A DNA stretch of 64,000 bases from JASLEW01 sp963732005. GTDB lineage: Bacteria; Acidobacteriota; Thermoanaerobaculia; Multivoradales; UBA5704. Below the pieces are notes generated by a model that was given only the letters and a program-made list of their open reading frames with translations, ran no database searches and had not been told where the DNA came from. Of this stretch, positions 15,401 through 23,915 are shown in pieces. The position numbers and the translations under genes are program-made. The first letter of the stretch is position 1; every line of letters starts with the position of its first letter. The stretch spans positions 62,001 through 126,000 of the forward strand of contig CAVSXT010000003.1 of NCBI GenBank assembly GCA_963732005.1, given 5' to 3'.

Positions 15401-16277
15401 TGATGCGCCGCGTTGTCGTCTGTTCCGCGAAGAGTTGCAGGAAGTAGCTCAGTGTCGCATTGAGGCGATTCGCATCGTCGATCAGAATAAGATAGTGGCC
15501 ATCCGCCGAGAAAGAGCTTCGCACGTCATCGAAGATGTTAGCGCCGCGATTGAAGATGCTTCGGACCTCAAATGTCACGTGGCGCTCACCAAAGCGCTTG
15601 CCAACCTCAAGCATCAGGCGCGTCTTGCCTGTTCCGGGCCTGCCAGCAAGCAAGAGGAGGTCGCGGCTTTCCAGGGACGAGAGCGCCTGCTCCAGTTCAG
15701 CCTCTCGAAAGTGAAATGCAGTATTGAGGCGCGTTGCGAGTGAGCTCTTGCCGTAGCGGTCCACGAATTCCTCAGGTGTGAGAATCTGACCCGTATCGAT
15801 CGTAAGACCGAGCTCGTCTTTTGCGATTCCCGGAGCCTTTTCAAACAAGACGAACGAGAAGGAGTGGAGGTCTCTGAGGTGAACAACGCAGTTCTTCGCT
15901 TTGCCCTCGTTGACAAGTGCGGCAATCTCGTCTGCGCTCAGTCGTCCCGTATGACAAAGAAACACCTCTCGCACTTCGGCGGCAGGAATGCCGGTCTTGG
16001 CCTCATCGAAACAGTCCTTCAGATCGCTCGTCAGCTTCGAAACGAGTTTCGCGTGCGTGGCCTCGGTCGCGTACATAGCAAAGGCGTATCCACCGTCTGG
16101 CAGCGGCGCCAAAGAATCGGGCACGCCTGGAGCGGTCTTGTCGGCGCCGAGCACCGATCCGGGTGATTGAAGATCCTTATAGCGAGGCTCACGCGCGAGG
16201 AGCAGATCACCGAGCTTCTGAAAGCGCCCGGGGTCGATCGCCTTAAGCGCCTTCTGGATATCATTGAGCTTAGTCAT
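12498..16277 (-). CDS. Large nSTAND-type NTPase with nuclease-like N-terminal domain (candidate antiviral sensor)
   Basis: A 1259-residue protein. Residues 1-150 have a pattern (GSVLGADKT, GVPDSLAPLPDGGYAFAMYAT, a later KTGIP) that I recognise from restriction-nuclease-like domains fused to nSTAND3 NTPases; Asp54 would be the PD acid, but the usual E/QxK is not clear. The linker TGQILTPEEFVDRY leads to the NTPase: Walker A GRPGTGKT (212-219), Walker B LILIDDAN (263-270), then VVTVRGY and a winged-helix-like region. The last about 780 residues are helical, without a named domain, and probably form the sensor. GC is clearly lower than in flanking genes. Family context suggests phage defence by an Avs-like mechanism; this is inference. 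Confidence 0.8.
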   Translation of the reverse strand: MTKLNDIQKALKAIDPGRFQKLGDLLLAREPRYKDLQSPGSVLGADKTAPGVPDSLAPLPDGGYAFAMYATEATHAKLVSKLTSDLKDCFDEAKTGIPAAEVREVFLCHTGRLSADEIAALVNEGKAKNCVVHLRDLHSFSFVLFEKAPGIAKDELGLTIDTGQILTPEEFVDRYGKSSLATRLNTAFHFREAELEQALSSLESRDLLLLAGRPGTGKTRLMLEVGKRFGERHVTFEVRSIFNRGANIFDDVRSSFSADGHYLILIDDANRLNATLSYFLQLFAEQTTTRRIKLVVTVRGYALDNVRDSLRQHGITEYGEITVEPFTDKQIQEFIAAEAQITNYQYLDRIIRIAKGNPRLAMMAAQLATTTQTLQSIDNAEQLYDEYFRSINRDLDLLSQADVIKVAGIVALLRVVDRSNDAVMSLISSAFEVAPDVFWSAAEVLHEREILDMHEEEVVRYSDQVLSTYLFGYAVFRRKLVPLAVIFTNLFPQHRALIIDALNPVLDAFGPSLMDDLRTEANILWAQAETSGDSEIIGEVIRLFWFIKQTETLVFLRDAISALDPEHIDIEAINFQGPSRAATFPFNMLGKFTMPDRLPIALELLCDFAQKRPSEIAGVLRILTDDFGFRPSSAGNAYAQQQTILDTLWERAHNGENLFLVRLYLEVAKAYLRTEQVFNTERERFVLTVTTMRLPHVPALAEMRRGVFGALRVLFARSSTRPLVLDFLERYERGGAFMAPPEVIAADATHLLPFIGEAFDPDDGRQVGIAKQYFALLGRAEIEVAAEIRQRFDTPASQLRTLLTPDESSVGSVTDWRETQRVQIGAYCQAFNIEDYLSFLAEAAAIQPGRGEYSRWQFDQSVVLVFDELAERRPNLFVEVIAAYLAQGNPLHLFGHQIVQHLLAQRGKVETEGLLRSQNFDGREQWLFMLYAVLRASEITAEDQRALLALYRSAPIEQIPADFSILEAYEQAIPGTVAAVVDTLVTREAENFNAARLLARLMNGTTSPGFLRSTLQAADSQQRQLLKAVYFAADAAEPHMDHDGVTFNAFLDIDSAFLREALERTFQKARNERYLSEYSDERNYDFLWCRDDYEAVIGSVVDEVFLLSSAENVHVSDYLKIFFGLRHLRPSSEPLLLARRLPFLQARLEEQAENSAYVLVLLSIFSDLPDDEKRQLVRVFVERNQRPEDFRHLPLVPPGRTWMGSLVPVLQREREFLESLLPLMNSVNLLEQRSYLEERIAGLRTWADQEKKRDFLNDL

Positions 16278-16368
16278 TGGTCCGCTCCATTACTCGGAAA
16301 CGATGTGCTTCGCCCGCGACCGTTCGCGCACTACCAACAGCTAAGGCGTTAATTTGCAATATGTTGTG

Positions 16369-16413
16369 TGGTGCCCAGGGGCGGAACTGAACCGTCGACC
16401 CGTGATTTCAGTC
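16369..16413 (-). other. Degenerate tRNA-Phe 3' half, candidate attachment-site remnant
   Basis: The minus strand reads GACTGAAATC (anticodon-loop region with GAA), then GACGGTTCAGTTCCGCC as T-arm and CCTGGGCACCA as acceptor 3' strand plus CCA. The layout is that of the last 45 bases of bacterial tRNA-Phe, with one mismatch in the T stem and a shortened anticodon stem. The 5' half is absent. Tyrosine-recombinase elements commonly leave such 3' copies. The final Asp codon and TGA of the neighbouring kinase/hydrolase gene lie inside this fragment. Confidence 0.65.
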
Positions 16414-18885
16414 AGCGCCCAAGTGAAAGTACGCCGGAGCCGGAGCCAGGTCCACCTCGGTCCCTCTCGGGACCACCAGGCCGCACCCGTCCCGTCCCAC
16501 CACCCGCACCGCCGGACGCGGTAGCCGCCCGCACCGCCCCTCCGGGCTCCAGCCCACCACCACGTCGCCACCGTCCGGCCGGCGGAAGCGGAAGAGCGTG
16601 GCCGGCGGCGGCGCCGGTAGCACCTCTTCCAATCGGCAGCCGTCCAACTCGCGCAGCATCGTCTGCAGGGCGAGGAAGCTCGGCCGCCGCCGCCCCTCCG
16701 CACCCTCCCCGGGATCGACCAGCCCGTAGCCCCTCGCCACCAGCTGCCACCAGAAGACCCTCTCCACCAGGCCGGTGGCCAGGGCCAGCAGGTAGTAACG
16801 CGCCAGGTAGTTGGCCTGGGTGTCCTCGTCCACCGAGACGTCGCGGCCAGCCGGGGAGTGCGGACCTTCCCGCAACGGCCAGTTCATCTCGGTGATCCAA
16901 CAGCGGCCCCTGCCCAGCGCCAGCGCTGGATTCGCCTGCAACGCCGGTCCCGCCGCGGCCCTCGGCTCCCTTTCGCCGCTCCAAAGCCGCTCCGCCGCCG
17001 CCTCTCCCGCACCGCCCGCTGCTCCCGCACCGCCCGCCGCTCCCGCACCGCTCACCGCTCCCCCGCAGTTGATGGCGGTGTCGGCGATGGCCCGCAGCAG
17101 GCGCACCTTGTCCACCGTATCGAAGCCCATCTGGCGCCCCTCGGGCGGGCCGGCGCGGTCTACATAGAGCAAAGCGGAGACGGCGTCGAAGCGGAAGCCG
17201 GCGTTGCGGAGGTTCAGCGCCGCGATCGTCACGTGGTACTCGAAGTCGATCACCGCCGGTCCCAGCAGCTCGACGCCCGGGTGGCGGCGCAGCACCTCCT
17301 CGGCACCCCTCGCCAGCTCGACGTAGTCGCGAAGGTTCCAGATGCCCCACTTGCTGCGATTGATCGCCTGACCGATCTGGAAACGGCGGCCGTAAGGAGT
17401 GAAACGCTCGCCGATGGCCTCGAGCGAGGCCCGCCAGCGGGCCGGATCCCGCACCAGATCGCGGTTCTGCGGCAATGCGAAGGTGAGCTCGTGGCCGCGC
17501 CGGCAAAGCTCGGCCGCCAGCTCCTCCTCGGCGCGATGGTCCTCCTCCCAGGGATGCAGGCGCAGCAGCACATGCCGCGTCCCCAGCTCTTCGACCAGTT
17601 TCAGCAGCGCCTCCGGCGCCTCCGGCCAGGGCCGCAGGCAGACGCCGGCGCCCCGCCACTGCACCGGCCCGCCGTGGAGCTGGCGCGGCAGCTCCCGATA
17701 GCGCCGCCAGATCCGCGGCAGCGAACGCGCCACCGTCGCCGCCGTCGTGGCATGGATCGAGGCGTCGGCCAACCGCACCCGCAACTTGCCCAACCTGCCG
17801 GCGTGCTGGTGGGGCTGGTCGGACAGCCGGTCCCAGACGATCTGGTCGCGGATCCGCGAGCCGGCCGGCGCATCCGGGATGTGGGCGTGCGGCACCCGCG
17901 CCACCAGCGACGGCCTGCCCGCCGGGCGGTCGCCACGCAACCGCTTCTTCCACAGGTTTTTCCACAGGAAGGCGTGGAAATATCCGCCGTAAAGCGCCCG
18001 CCCGAACACCGACGGCCCAGCCTCCCGCCGCCAGTAGCCGGCCAGGAACAGGCGCCGGTGCTCTCGCCGCAATACGTTCATCCGCGACAGGTCCCGCGTG
18101 CGCTGCGACAGGGTCAACCGCCGGCGCCGCCGCGTCCGGTTGAGATCGACGAGCAGCAGCTCATACGGAGCGCCGTCCGCCTGGCCCTGCCCCCCCGGCA
18201 CGCCCTGCACCCCCACCGCCCCCGCCACGCCCATCGCTCCCCCCACGCCCACCGCCCCCACCACGCCCGCCACGCCAACCGCCCCCACCGAGCCCCCCAC
18301 CAACACGTTGCCGCTCGACAGGTCGCGGTGCCAGAAGCCGGCATCATGCAGACGGCGGAAGAACGCCCCCAGCTCGCCCAGGAACCGCGGCAGATCGACA
18401 CCGGGGAACAGCTCGGCCTCCTGGTCGGCGTTGGCGGCGCGCAGCAGGTAGCGCGCCTCGACCGCCCCCGCGACGTGACGACAGACGTAGAAGCTCGGCC
18501 CGCTCGGGCACCGCGACTCGATCAGCAGCAGCGGCTCCGGCGTCGCCACGCCAGCCGCGACCATCGCCTGCGCCGTGCGCCAGCTGCGCTCCGCCTTGCT
18601 GCCTCCCAGGCGGCGGCGCAGGCGGGCGCGCAGGCCGGCATTGCGGAACTGCTTGACCACCACTTCGACCGGGCCGGCCGCCGACTCGCAACGGGTGAGA
18701 TAGAGGTAGTTGCGGCCCCAGTGCAGCGTCTTGCGCGCCGCCCCAGGATCGATCAGCCGCGCGACCTCGCGCTCCAGGTCGCGCAGCTCGAAACCGGCGG
18801 CGATCTGGCCGGTGAACCCATTCACCGCGAAGTCGCGGACGCTCGCGGGACCCTGCCGGGGCTCCTCGTGCCTCACCGGCTGCAT
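16408..18885 (-). CDS. Lipopolysaccharide-kinase-like domain fused to a glycosidase-like TIM-barrel domain
   Basis: 825 residues. The first 270 form a eukaryotic-like/WaaP-type kinase: Lys78 (VVVKQF), HRDLSSGN (His186, Asp188, Asn193) and Asp247 in LLVDLNRTR. Between the catalytic loop and the DLN motif sits a Gly/Val/Ala-rich insertion (about 197-234). From about residue 390 the protein resembles a glycoside-hydrolase-like barrel (CLRPWPEAPEA, LLRLHPWEE, TPYGRRFQIGQAINRSKWG, CWITEMNW with Glu near 664), plus another Gly/Ala-rich insertion near 610-630. Waa-type kinases phosphorylate LPS core sugars. The hydrolase half may act on the same glycan. The C-terminus ends inside the tRNA fragment, so it may be truncated or altered. 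Confidence 0.7.
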   Translation of the reverse strand: MQPVRHEEPRQGPASVRDFAVNGFTGQIAAGFELRDLEREVARLIDPGAARKTLHWGRNYLYLTRCESAAGPVEVVVKQFRNAGLRARLRRRLGGSKAERSWRTAQAMVAAGVATPEPLLLIESRCPSGPSFYVCRHVAGAVEARYLLRAANADQEAELFPGVDLPRFLGELGAFFRRLHDAGFWHRDLSSGNVLVGGSVGAVGVAGVVGAVGVGGAMGVAGAVGVQGVPGGQGQADGAPYELLLVDLNRTRRRRRLTLSQRTRDLSRMNVLRREHRRLFLAGYWRREAGPSVFGRALYGGYFHAFLWKNLWKKRLRGDRPAGRPSLVARVPHAHIPDAPAGSRIRDQIVWDRLSDQPHQHAGRLGKLRVRLADASIHATTAATVARSLPRIWRRYRELPRQLHGGPVQWRGAGVCLRPWPEAPEALLKLVEELGTRHVLLRLHPWEEDHRAEEELAAELCRRGHELTFALPQNRDLVRDPARWRASLEAIGERFTPYGRRFQIGQAINRSKWGIWNLRDYVELARGAEEVLRRHPGVELLGPAVIDFEYHVTIAALNLRNAGFRFDAVSALLYVDRAGPPEGRQMGFDTVDKVRLLRAIADTAINCGGAVSGAGAAGGAGAAGGAGEAAAERLWSGEREPRAAAGPALQANPALALGRGRCWITEMNWPLREGPHSPAGRDVSVDEDTQANYLARYYLLALATGLVERVFWWQLVARGYGLVDPGEGAEGRRRPSFLALQTMLRELDGCRLEEVLPAPPPATLFRFRRPDGGDVVVGWSPEGRCGRLPRPAVRVVGRDGCGLVVPRGTEVDLAPAPAYFHLGAD

Positions 18886-18936
18886 GCGCTCCCGTATGCC
18901 GCGCGGCTCCTGGCGGTTCGGCTCGCCGCCATTTCG

Positions 18937-20466
18937 CTAAACCTCCACCGCGTCGAACCGCTCGTGGTGGAGCTCGGGGTCGCTCTGCAGCAGCACCTTC
19001 ACCGCCAGCGAGCGCTCCAGCTCGTCGAGGATGGCCCGTTCCTCCTGCTGCAACGCACGGGCGATCTCCGGGTGCACCCGCAGCAGCAGCTCGCCGTGCC
19101 CCATGCGGCCGCGCAGGCGCAGCAGCTCCTTGCGCAGGTTGAGGCAGATGGTCGCCAGGGACTTGATGCGGCCCCGGCCGGAGCAATAGGGGCAGGGCTG
19201 GGTCAGCAGCCGCTCGAGGTTGGCGCGGCTGCGCTTGCGGGTGATCTCCACCAAGCCGAACTCCGAGATGTTGAGCAGCTTGGTCTTGGCGCGGTCCTTC
19301 TTGATCTCGTTCTCGAGGCTCGAGAAGACCTCCTCGCGATGCGCCTGCTCGACCATGTCGATCAGGTCGATCACGATGATGCCGCCCAGGTCGCGCAGCC
19401 GGATCTGGCGGACGATCTCCTGCACCGCCTCGAGGTTGGTCTGCAGCACCGTGTCCTCGAGGTTGCGCTGGCCGACGAAGCGGCCGGTGTTGACGTCGAT
19501 CGCCACCAGCGCCTCGGTGGGGTTGATGACGATGTAGCCCCCCGACTTCAGCCAGACCTTGGTCTTGAGCGCCGCCTCGATCTGGTCCTCGATGCCGAAC
19601 TGCTCGAACAGGGTGGCGCCCTGGCGGAACAGCTTGACCTTGGCCACCAGCGCCGGCTGCACCTGGTCGAGGAACTCGACGATGCGCTCGTAGGTCTCCT
19701 CGCCGTCCACCCACAGCACGCTGAACTCCTGGCGCAGCAGGTCGCGCACCACCCGCAGCGCCAGGTCGAGGTCCTGGTGCAGCAGGGTCGGGGCCGAGAC
19801 CTTCCCCGCCCGCTGGCGGATCTTCTCCCAGAGCTTCGAGAGATAAGCGAGGTCGCTCTCGAACTCCTCGTTGCCGCGCCCGCCGCCGACCGTGCGCACG
19901 ATCAGGCCGCCCCCGGCGACCGGCAGCTGGCCGAGCAGGCCGATCAGCCGCTCGCGCTCGGCGGCATCGTCGATGCGCCGCGAGACCCCGAGGTGGCGTA
20001 CCGTCGGCAGCAGCACCAGGTAGCGCCCGGGCAGCGTGACGTGGGTGCTGATGCGCGCCCCCTTGTTCGGCAGCGGATCCTTGACCACCTGCACGATGAT
20101 CTCCTGGCCCGGCTTCAGCAGGTCGGCGATCGACGGCGCCGCCTGCTGGGAGGCGGCGGACGGCGGCCCCGCTGCCGCCGGCTCGTCGGCCGCGGACTCG
20201 CCGAGCTCGTTGTCCTCGACGTTCTCCATCGCCTCGACGTCGGCCGCCACGTCGCTGACGTAGAGGAAGGCGTCGCGCTCGAGGCCGACGTCGACGAAGG
20301 CGGCCTGCATGCCGGGCAGCACCCGCGTCACCCGGCCCTTGTAGACGTTGCCCACCATGCCGCGGTGGCGGCGCCGCTCGACGAAGATCTCGGTCAGGCG
20401 ATCGTCCTCGAGCACTGCGATGCGGGTCTGGTGCGGATCGCTCTCGATGAGCATTTTCTGGGTCAT
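18937..20466 (-). CDS. rng: Ribonuclease G / CafA
   Basis: 509 residues from the ATG at 20466 (an upstream in-frame ATG at 20568 would overlap rodA). The S1-like N-terminal domain has VGNVYKGRVTRVLPGMQAAFVDVG with an acidic insertion near residues 85-110. The DNase-like catalytic core carries Asp in VAIDVNTGRFVG and IVIDLIDM. The zinc-link motif CPYCSGRG is intact. RNase G processes the 5' end of 16S rRNA and degrades mRNA on the cytoplasmic side. It is downstream of and close to rodA, as in many genomes where rng lies near the mre/rod genes. Confidence 0.96.
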   Translation of the reverse strand: MTQKMLIESDPHQTRIAVLEDDRLTEIFVERRRHRGMVGNVYKGRVTRVLPGMQAAFVDVGLERDAFLYVSDVAADVEAMENVEDNELGESAADEPAAAGPPSAASQQAAPSIADLLKPGQEIIVQVVKDPLPNKGARISTHVTLPGRYLVLLPTVRHLGVSRRIDDAAERERLIGLLGQLPVAGGGLIVRTVGGGRGNEEFESDLAYLSKLWEKIRQRAGKVSAPTLLHQDLDLALRVVRDLLRQEFSVLWVDGEETYERIVEFLDQVQPALVAKVKLFRQGATLFEQFGIEDQIEAALKTKVWLKSGGYIVINPTEALVAIDVNTGRFVGQRNLEDTVLQTNLEAVQEIVRQIRLRDLGGIIVIDLIDMVEQAHREEVFSSLENEIKKDRAKTKLLNISEFGLVEITRKRSRANLERLLTQPCPYCSGRGRIKSLATICLNLRKELLRLRGRMGHGELLLRVHPEIARALQQEERAILDELERSLAVKVLLQSDPELHHERFDAVEV

Positions 20467-20485
20467 CACGATTTCACGTCCCGGC

Positions 20486-21598
20486 CTAACGGTTGACGTA
20501 GCGGCGCAGGTCGACGCCCAGCATGGTGCCGGTGCCGACGAAGTTGACCAGGGTGAACGAGCCGCCATAGGAGAGGAACGGCAGCGGGATGCCGGTGATC
20601 GGCACGAAACCCACCACCATCGCGGAGTTGTAGAGGACGTGGAAGCACAGCACCGAGAGCAGGCCGGTGACCAGCAGGATGCCGGCGCGGTCGCGGGCGC
20701 GCATGGCGATGCGGGCAGCGCTGGCGACGTAGAGCGCGTACAGGCCGAGCACCGTCAGCACGCCGAGGAACCCCCACTCCTCGGCCAGCACCGAGAGGAT
20801 GAAGTCGGTGTGGCGTACGGGCAGGAAGCGCAGCTGGCTCTGCGTGCCCTGCATGTAGCCCTTGCCGGTCATCTCGCCCGAGCCGACGGCGATCTTGCTC
20901 TGGCGCACCTGGTAGCCGGCCCCCAGCGGGTCGGTCTCGGGAGAGAGGAAGGTGAGCACCCGCTGCCGCTGGTAGGTCTTCATGCCGAACGACCACATCC
21001 CGGCCGCCAGCACCACCGCCGCCAGCGCCGCCAGCACCAGCACCCGCAGCCGCACCCCCGCCACCAGCAGCATGCCGATCAGGATGGGCGCGAACATCAT
21101 CGAGCTCCCCAGGTCCGGCTCGACCAGCACCAGCACCATCGGCACCGCGACGATGGCGACGGCAACCAGGATCTGCGTCAGCTCGAGCACGCGGCGGTTG
21201 AGGCCCGAGAGGTAACGGGCGAGCACCAGGACGGTCGCCAGCTTGGCGAACTCCGAGGGTTGGAACTGCCAGCCGCCGATGCGCGCCCAGTGAGCGGCGC
21301 CGCCGTGGGCGGCGCCGGCCACCAGCACCAGCACCAGCAGCACCAGGCCGGCGGCGTAGAGCACGATCGAGAGGTCGAGCAGGACGTGGTAATCGATGCT
21401 CATGGCGGCGACCAGCAGCGCTGCGCCGATGCCGAACCACAGCGCCTGGCGCGGCAGGTAGTCCACCGCCATCTCCGAGCTGGCGCTGTGGACGGTGGCG
21501 AGACCGATGGCCGACAGCAGCAGCACCGACAGCACCAGGCCGCCGTCGATCGACGACAGGTGGCGCAGCGCCGGCTTTTCCTCAGTAAACGCCGGCAT
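20486..21598 (-). CDS. rodA: Rod-shape peptidoglycan polymerase RodA (SEDS family)
   Basis: 370 residues with about ten transmembrane helices and the SEDS signatures WQFQPSEFAKLA, LVEPDLGSSMM (catalytic-type Asp) and the C-terminal GIPLPFLSYGGS. It polymerises lipid II glycan strands together with the PBP2 encoded just upstream; the two genes overlap by 17 bases. Part of the mre-mrd operon that drives lateral wall growth. Confidence 0.97.
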   Translation of the reverse strand: MPAFTEEKPALRHLSSIDGGLVLSVLLLSAIGLATVHSASSEMAVDYLPRQALWFGIGAALLVAAMSIDYHVLLDLSIVLYAAGLVLLVLVLVAGAAHGGAAHWARIGGWQFQPSEFAKLATVLVLARYLSGLNRRVLELTQILVAVAIVAVPMVLVLVEPDLGSSMMFAPILIGMLLVAGVRLRVLVLAALAAVVLAAGMWSFGMKTYQRQRVLTFLSPETDPLGAGYQVRQSKIAVGSGEMTGKGYMQGTQSQLRFLPVRHTDFILSVLAEEWGFLGVLTVLGLYALYVASAARIAMRARDRAGILLVTGLLSVLCFHVLYNSAMVVGFVPITGIPLPFLSYGGSFTLVNFVGTGTMLGVDLRRYVNR

Positions 21599-23381
21599 GG
21601 CTGGCCTCGATGCTCAGGTACTTCTGGTACAGCGCCTTGGCGATGGGCGCCGCGTTGTGGCCCGAACCGCCATGCTCGACGAAGACCGAGACCACCAGCC
21701 GCGGCTCGCTCTCCGGCGCGAAGGAAGTGAACCAGCCGTGGTCGCGGTACTTGAAGGGCAGCGTCTCCGCCTTGGTGCGCACCTTCTGGGCGATCACCTG
21801 CACGCTGCCGGTCTTGCCGGCGATGTTGAAGCCCGGCACCCGCGCCGCGGTGTAGGCGGTACCTCCAGGCTCGTTGACCACCGCCCACAGGCCCTTGCGC
21901 ACCAGCGCCAGCGCCTGCGGATCGAGGTTCACCTTCTGCGGCGGCGGATAGGGCAGGTTCTGGACCAGGTGCGGCGTAACCCGGTAGCCGCCGTTGGCCA
22001 CCATCGCGGTCATCGCCGCCATCTGCAGCGGCGTCAGCAGCATCGGCCCCTGGCCGATGGCGACCGAGATGGTCTCGCCGGCGTACCAGGGCTGGTGGCG
22101 TGCCTTGAGGCTCCAGGCCGCGTCCGGCACCAACCCTTCCTTCTCGCCCGGGATGTCGATACCGGTCAGGGAGCCGAGGCCGAAGAGGCGGGCGTAGCGG
22201 GCGATGCGCTCGATGCCCAGGCGCTGTCCGAGGTGGTAGAAGAAGACGTCGCAGGACCGCTCGAGCGCCTCCACCACGTTCACCGAGCCGTGCCCCTCCT
22301 TGCGCCAGCAGCGGAAGCTGTGGTTGTAGATCACCGTCGAGCCGGCGCAGCTGAGCCGGAAGCTCTCGTCGATCAGGTGCTCGGAGAGGCCGGCCGTGGC
22401 CATCACGATCTTGAACGTCGAGCCCGGCGAGTAGGCGTTCTGCATCGCCCGGTTCTGCAGCGGGTTGTTGGGCGCATCGAGCAGCGCCTGCCAGTCGTTC
22501 TCCTGCAGCCGGTGGGTGAACAGATTGGAGTTGAACGACGGCGACGACACCAGGGCCAGCAGCTCGCCGTTGCGCGGGTCCATGACGATGATGGCGCCCA
22601 CCTTGTCCGGCCCGTCGAGCCAGCTCGCCGCCTCCTGCTGCAGCTCGAGGTCGAGCGACAGGGTGAGGTCGCGGCCGGGCGCCGAGGGCACGCGGCCGTA
22701 CTCCCGCAACAGCTCGCCGCGGCTGTCCACCACCACCACCCGCGAGCCGTCCTTGCCGCGCAGCATCGCGTCGTAGCGCTTCTCGACGCCCTTCTTGCCG
22801 GCGACGTCGCCTGGCGACACCGCGCCGGCGGAACGCTCGATCTCGTCCGGCGTCGCCTCGCCGATGTAGCCGATGACATGCGCGGTCTGCTCGCGATGCC
22901 GGTACAGGCGCGTCTGCTGGACCTCCACCTCGAACTCCGGATACTCGAGCGCCTCGACGCCGAAGCGGGCCACCTCCGCCAGGGACAGGTTTTCCGCCAG
23001 CAGCACCGGCTTGTACACCGGCACACCGCGGTAGCGCTCCATCAGGTCTTCGAGGTCGCCGAGCGGGCGCGCCAGCACCGTGGCGGCGAAGGCCAGGCTG
23101 CGCTCGACGGCGGTGGTGCGGCTGCGGTCGACCATCAGGTTGTAGCTCGGCAGGTTCTCGACCAGCAGCCGCCCGCGGCGGTCGAAGATCAGGCCGCGCG
23201 GGGCGATGATCGGCAGCTTGCGCAGGCGGTTGTTCTCCGCCAGCTCGCGGTAGTAGTCGCCCTGGGCGATCTGCACGAACCAGAAGCCGGAGGCGATCAG
23301 CACCAGCAGGCCGGTCACCGCGGCGGCGAGCAGGCGCACCCGCCCGACCAGATCATCGCGATGCTCACGGACCACTTGCAT
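21582..23381 (-). CDS. mrdA: Penicillin-binding protein 2 (elongasome transpeptidase)
   Basis: 599 residues. An N-terminal membrane anchor (about 16-34) is followed by a dimerisation domain with FDRRGRLLVEN and the transpeptidase domain. The active-site motifs are STFK in YSPGSTFKIV (nucleophile Ser), SCD as SxN-type motif and KTG in AGKTGSVQ. It cross-links peptidoglycan at the lateral wall as partner of RodA. It lies between mreD (6-base gap) and rodA (overlap). Beta-lactam target. Confidence 0.97.
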   Translation of the reverse strand: MQVVREHRDDLVGRVRLLAAAVTGLLVLIASGFWFVQIAQGDYYRELAENNRLRKLPIIAPRGLIFDRRGRLLVENLPSYNLMVDRSRTTAVERSLAFAATVLARPLGDLEDLMERYRGVPVYKPVLLAENLSLAEVARFGVEALEYPEFEVEVQQTRLYRHREQTAHVIGYIGEATPDEIERSAGAVSPGDVAGKKGVEKRYDAMLRGKDGSRVVVVDSRGELLREYGRVPSAPGRDLTLSLDLELQQEAASWLDGPDKVGAIIVMDPRNGELLALVSSPSFNSNLFTHRLQENDWQALLDAPNNPLQNRAMQNAYSPGSTFKIVMATAGLSEHLIDESFRLSCAGSTVIYNHSFRCWRKEGHGSVNVVEALERSCDVFFYHLGQRLGIERIARYARLFGLGSLTGIDIPGEKEGLVPDAAWSLKARHQPWYAGETISVAIGQGPMLLTPLQMAAMTAMVANGGYRVTPHLVQNLPYPPPQKVNLDPQALALVRKGLWAVVNEPGGTAYTAARVPGFNIAGKTGSVQVIAQKVRTKAETLPFKYRDHGWFTSFAPESEPRLVVSVFVEHGGSGHNAAPIAKALYQKYLSIEASHAGVY

Positions 23382-23387
23382 GACGAC

Positions 23388-23915
23388 TCATCCCAGGCGC
23401 AGCCGGCCCATGCGCCCGCGGCGGCGCGCCTCGGCCGCCAGCCGGAAACGCCGCGCCGCGCCGTAGATCAACATCCCGAGCAGCCCGCAGATCGCCGCCT
23501 TGACGGCGTCCTGCGCCAGCAGCGACAGCGGCTCGGGCAGCGACGGGTTGGGCAGCAGGAGAAAGGCGAGCGCGGCGACCATCACCTGCTGGAACAAGGA
23601 GGCAAAGCTCACGACCGCGAACACTCCCGTAGCCCGCTGAATCACCAGCCGCTGCGCCAACCGCGCCATGCCATAGGCGACCGCGGTGTCGGCGAACCCG
23701 AAAAGGCCGAAGTTTCCGCCCGCCAGAGTATCTTGCACCTGGCCCGCCAGCAAGCCGAAGAGCATCGCCGGCAGCGTCGCGCCGTCGAGCGCCGACAGCA
23801 CCACCACCACCAGGAACACGTCCACCCGCTGCGGAAAGGCGGGCAGCAGCCGGGTGCCCAGGAAATGCACCAGCACGGCGAAGGCCAGACCGGCGATTCG
23901 CTTAGCGGCGAGCAT
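23388..23915 (-). CDS. mreD: Rod-shape determining protein MreD
   Basis: 175 residues, nearly all hydrophobic, with five to six transmembrane segments, in the canonical position between mreC and mrdA. It shows the weakly conserved MreD pattern (RVDVFLVVVVLSALDG, a Gly-rich loop after FGLLAGQVQD). It is the integral membrane link of the elongasome. The start overlaps the mreC end by 14 bases. The assignment rests mainly on topology and operon order. Confidence 0.88.
   Translation of the reverse strand: MLAAKRIAGLAFAVLVHFLGTRLLPAFPQRVDVFLVVVVLSALDGATLPAMLFGLLAGQVQDTLAGGNFGLFGFADTAVAYGMARLAQRLVIQRATGVFAVVSFASLFQQVMVAALAFLLLPNPSLPEPLSLLAQDAVKAAICGLLGMLIYGAARRFRLAAEARRRGRMGRLRLG

Noticed and set aside
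18180..18300. A tandem C-rich array considered as a CRISPR or regulatory repeat
   Set aside because: Units are short, irregular and in frame with a Gly/Val-rich insertion in the kinase fusion; no spacers are present.
16858..20496. A 1212-codon open frame on the plus strand
   Set aside because: It lies opposite the kinase fusion and rng, has His/Gln/Arg/Ala-biased composition typical of antisense frames in GC-rich DNA, and no motif.
18937..20568. The longest start of rng at 20568
   Set aside because: It would run into rodA and adds residues unlike RNase G; the ATG at 20466 starts with the conserved N-terminus.
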